Below, piece by piece: positions 62,156 through 64,000 of a DNA stretch of 64,000 bases (its first letter is position 1; every line of letters starts with the position of its first letter). Origin of the DNA: Microcebus murinus (taxonomy: Eukaryota; Chordata; Mammalia; Primates; Cheirogaleidae); assembly GCF_040939455.1 (NCBI RefSeq), contig NC_134112.1, positions 66,295,001 to 66,359,000 of the forward strand, given 5' to 3'. A program made the translations under genes and the position numbers. The notes beneath the pieces are model-generated. The model worked only from the letters and a program-made list of their open reading frames with translations, made no database searches and had not been told where the DNA came from.

Positions 62156-63192
62156 CTGGGTTCCGAGATAGAGTCCCAGAAACCCCTGGAGCGCCCAGAG
62201 TCCAAGCGTGGTACTCGCCAGGCCGATTGTCCTTTTCTCTCTCATTGCAACTGGGGCTTGTGGGTAAGTTCTGTCTCAGATTCCAAAGTGGCACAGATTT
62301 GTGTTTTGAGCTTTCTGAGTTTGAGCAATTTTTTAAATCCTATCTGGGTTTAGAAGTTGCAATAGAAACTGAACTAGGTCTAGGATCAGATAGGATCTGA
62401 TAATTAACTTAGATCCATTTAAAGGCCTCAAATGTCTGACTGGGTCAGGCAGAAACCAAAAGTAAATGGTAATACTATATGGGGTGCAAACTCCAGCTTT
62501 CAAGAATTCACAAAGATTTCTGTTTTCTAACCCTTTGTTCCTTTTCTTGTGTGCTTAGGTAAGGAAAAATCATTGCCTAAGTTGATCATGTACCTATGAG
62601 AGCCAAAGCCAAGATTTAAGGTAAAAGATAGGATCCTTAATTTCTGAAAAACTGAGTACTTTCTGGCAATGCCTAATGATACATGTATAAATATTAGGCC
62701 TTGGAAGCAACAAATGCTTACCAAAATGGCAAACTCTTACTAAAGGTAAAATTGTTGCCTAGCTAGCAATTGCTTAAAACAATAAAATAGGTAATTAAAA
62801 GATTGATAATGTGAATAAAAAATAATATTCAAGAGCTGGCAAATAAATTCTTAGAAGGGCTATTAGAACTGCTTCCGTTTGTATGTGTCTCCGTATATGG
62901 CATTTGTATGTGATATTTTGCTACCAAATTATACAAAAAGAGCGCTAATTAGCTTGGAATAATAAGCACTTAAATCAAATATTTTATCAAGAAGATAAAG
63001 ATAGAAACTAACTCAAATGGTTTTTAGTCCACATGACTTTAAGAACACAGTAATTGACCTCTGTTCAACTTTCTTTTGGATTCTATTACACCCTGATTCA
63101 CAATTTCTCTTTACCTTCACCTTCAGAGGGAGATAGTTAACATGGACCTGAATACCTCAGAAATACTGTGTGTCTTCTTCAGTATTCTCTTT
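62156..63192 (+). pseudogene. ERV leader/gag region, unrecognisable
   Basis: The sequence between the LTR and the first pol trace. No gag motif or zinc knuckle is readable, and only about 1 kb is present where several kilobases of gag, protease and early reverse transcriptase would be expected, so a large deletion is inferred. Confidence 0.4.
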
Positions 63193-63474
63193 CTCTAAGC
63201 TGATTTAGGCTCTGTAACCTTTACCCAGAGATCCACTCTTATGCAATACGTTGATAATCTTTTACTCTGTAAATGGGGTGCTCTCTTAGACTCATTCTTT
63301 TAAAGACTATACTGAATGAGGCCATAAATCCTCCATGTCTGGACTCCAGGGGTACAGACAGCTATTACTTACTTAGGACATGAAATATTTCGGGGCACTC
63401 AAGCTCACCCCAAAACGCCTTGAGTCAATTTTGTTATACTCCTCACTAGAGCTTGCACAGCAGCAGAAGAAAAA
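63193..63474 (+). pseudogene. pol: ERV pol: reverse transcriptase remnant
   Basis: In one frame from 63193 the text reaches QYVDNLLLC at 63244-63270, the reverse transcriptase active-site box with the last Asp changed to Asn (codon at 63256-63258). The frame then hits a stop at 63301. At 63370, still in the same frame, YLGHEIF...GT marks the start of the thumb, followed by a stop at about 63421. Most of the fingers/palm and connection regions are missing. Gammaretrovirus-like; inactive. Confidence 0.8.
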
Positions 63475-63704
63475 GCTACCACTATTTACACAGACTTCAA
63501 ATATGCTTTTGGAGTCCGCCATGCAGTTGGCACAATTTGGAAATCTCATTTCCTAATTTCCACTGACATTCTTATTGCCAATGGACCTATAATATCAGAA
63601 AGATTATATATTAGGCCAAACAGGGTTTCTGTGTCCCCTTTTAACTTTTTGACTTGCATGTATCTCTCATCACATGAGACAAATGTACAAATGGGGAATA
63701 ATTA
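63475..63704 (+). pseudogene. pol: ERV pol: RNase H remnant
   Basis: ATTIYTDFKYAFG begins at 63475, in the same frame as the reverse transcriptase trace. This is the RNase H segment holding a catalytic Asp (TD), followed by a GTIWKS motif and IANGPII near 63583. The frame stays open from just after the 63421 stop to about 63702. It joins directly to the thumb trace, implying an in-frame deletion. Confidence 0.82.
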
Positions 63705-63767
63705 AGGTAAATATATATATATAGTTGATACTGCCCTGGGCTCTACAACATCTCTGACCAAATTATT

Positions 63768-64000
63768 TCCCAGTGCATTGTTTGTAAATCTCACCAAATC
63801 TCTGGAGGAAACCGACCCCCAAAAGCCCAGACTATCCCCTTTTGGCACTCCAAATTTATATACTTACCTCCAGCTTTAGGCTTTTCTCACTGTTTAGTTG
63901 TTGTTTACATGATTTGTGGATAGATTAAATACTGACCAACTAGGTGTCCTGACACTACAACAGTGGTAAAGAAATTAGTAACTGAGATTATTCCTCGTTT
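63768..64000 (+). pseudogene. pol: ERV pol: integrase N-terminal part, runs off the window
   Basis: Starts SQCIVCKSHQ at 63768, the second Cys pair of the HHCC zinc finger. It continues to a FIYLPPALGFSHCLVVV stretch where the catalytic core's first Asp motif should be; stops occur at 63921 and 63933. The same frame resumes with TTTVVKKLVTEIIPR at the window edge. The core's first Asp is not preserved at the expected place (Tyr in IYLPP). Partial, broken copy. Confidence 0.82.

Overview
This window is primate nuclear DNA, most likely from a strepsirrhine and probably a lemur. Two things point there. The full-length Alu copies carry the strepsirrhine-type linker between the two arms (the 'ggccaattaatttctttcta' stretch). 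The youngest L1 copies end in a strepsirrhine-type 3' UTR with a '...ctgtctgggggatg...' block. No galago-type tRNA/Alu fusion SINE was seen, which favours a lemur, but that is inference.

The only coding sequence I can support is one 66-bp exon on the minus strand at 3162-3227. Its 21 complete codons read [20 protein letters not shown] plus V, with consensus splice sites on both sides. As I remember the human protein, this matches IMMP2L (subunit 2 of the mitochondrial inner-membrane peptidase) residue for residue. It includes the catalytic lysine. The gene runs right to left: bases 1-3161 are the intron after this exon and 3228-64000 are about 61 kb of the intron before it. IMMP2L is known to span close to a megabase in human, so one exon in 64 kb fits. 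LRRN3, nested in an IMMP2L intron in human, is not in this window.

The rest is AT-rich intron filled with transposon layers. Ancient pieces: L2 (28.8-30.4, 33.5, 44.1-45.5, 46.4, 50.2-50.8, 55.4, 56.2-57.2 kb), MIR (17.6, 25, 31.9, 54.6-55.1 kb), MER5-like hAT (17.1, 23.3 kb), another hAT piece (1.9-2.35 kb) and a Tigger-like piece (1.0-1.2 kb). Middle-aged pieces: L1 fragments in both orientations, MLT1/MST LTRs (5.6, 23.1, 60.3 kb) and an ERV LTR at 56.5-57.1 kb with a 6-bp target duplication. Younger pieces: full-length Alus at 6.0, 23.5, 35.2 and 49.7 kb, lemur-type L1s at 32.0-33.4 and 43.5-44.1 kb, and two DNA-transposon loci that look lineage-restricted (22.7-23.05 and 42.55-42.93 kb).

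The right end (61.37-64.0 kb) is the 5' part of a decayed class I (gammaretrovirus-like) endogenous retrovirus on the plus strand. An LTR-like segment is followed by about 1 kb of unrecognisable leader or gag, then broken pol with reverse transcriptase, RNase H and integrase traces that run off the window. The LTR contains a 72-nt tRNA-Glu-like block.

I found no novel multi-gene system. The most interesting items are the tRNA-like block in the LTR, the TA-flanked inverted-repeat element, the hAT pair, a 69-bp duplication, and a tiny poly(A) insertion with a perfect 14-bp target duplication. All family names are from visual recognition, without a database search.
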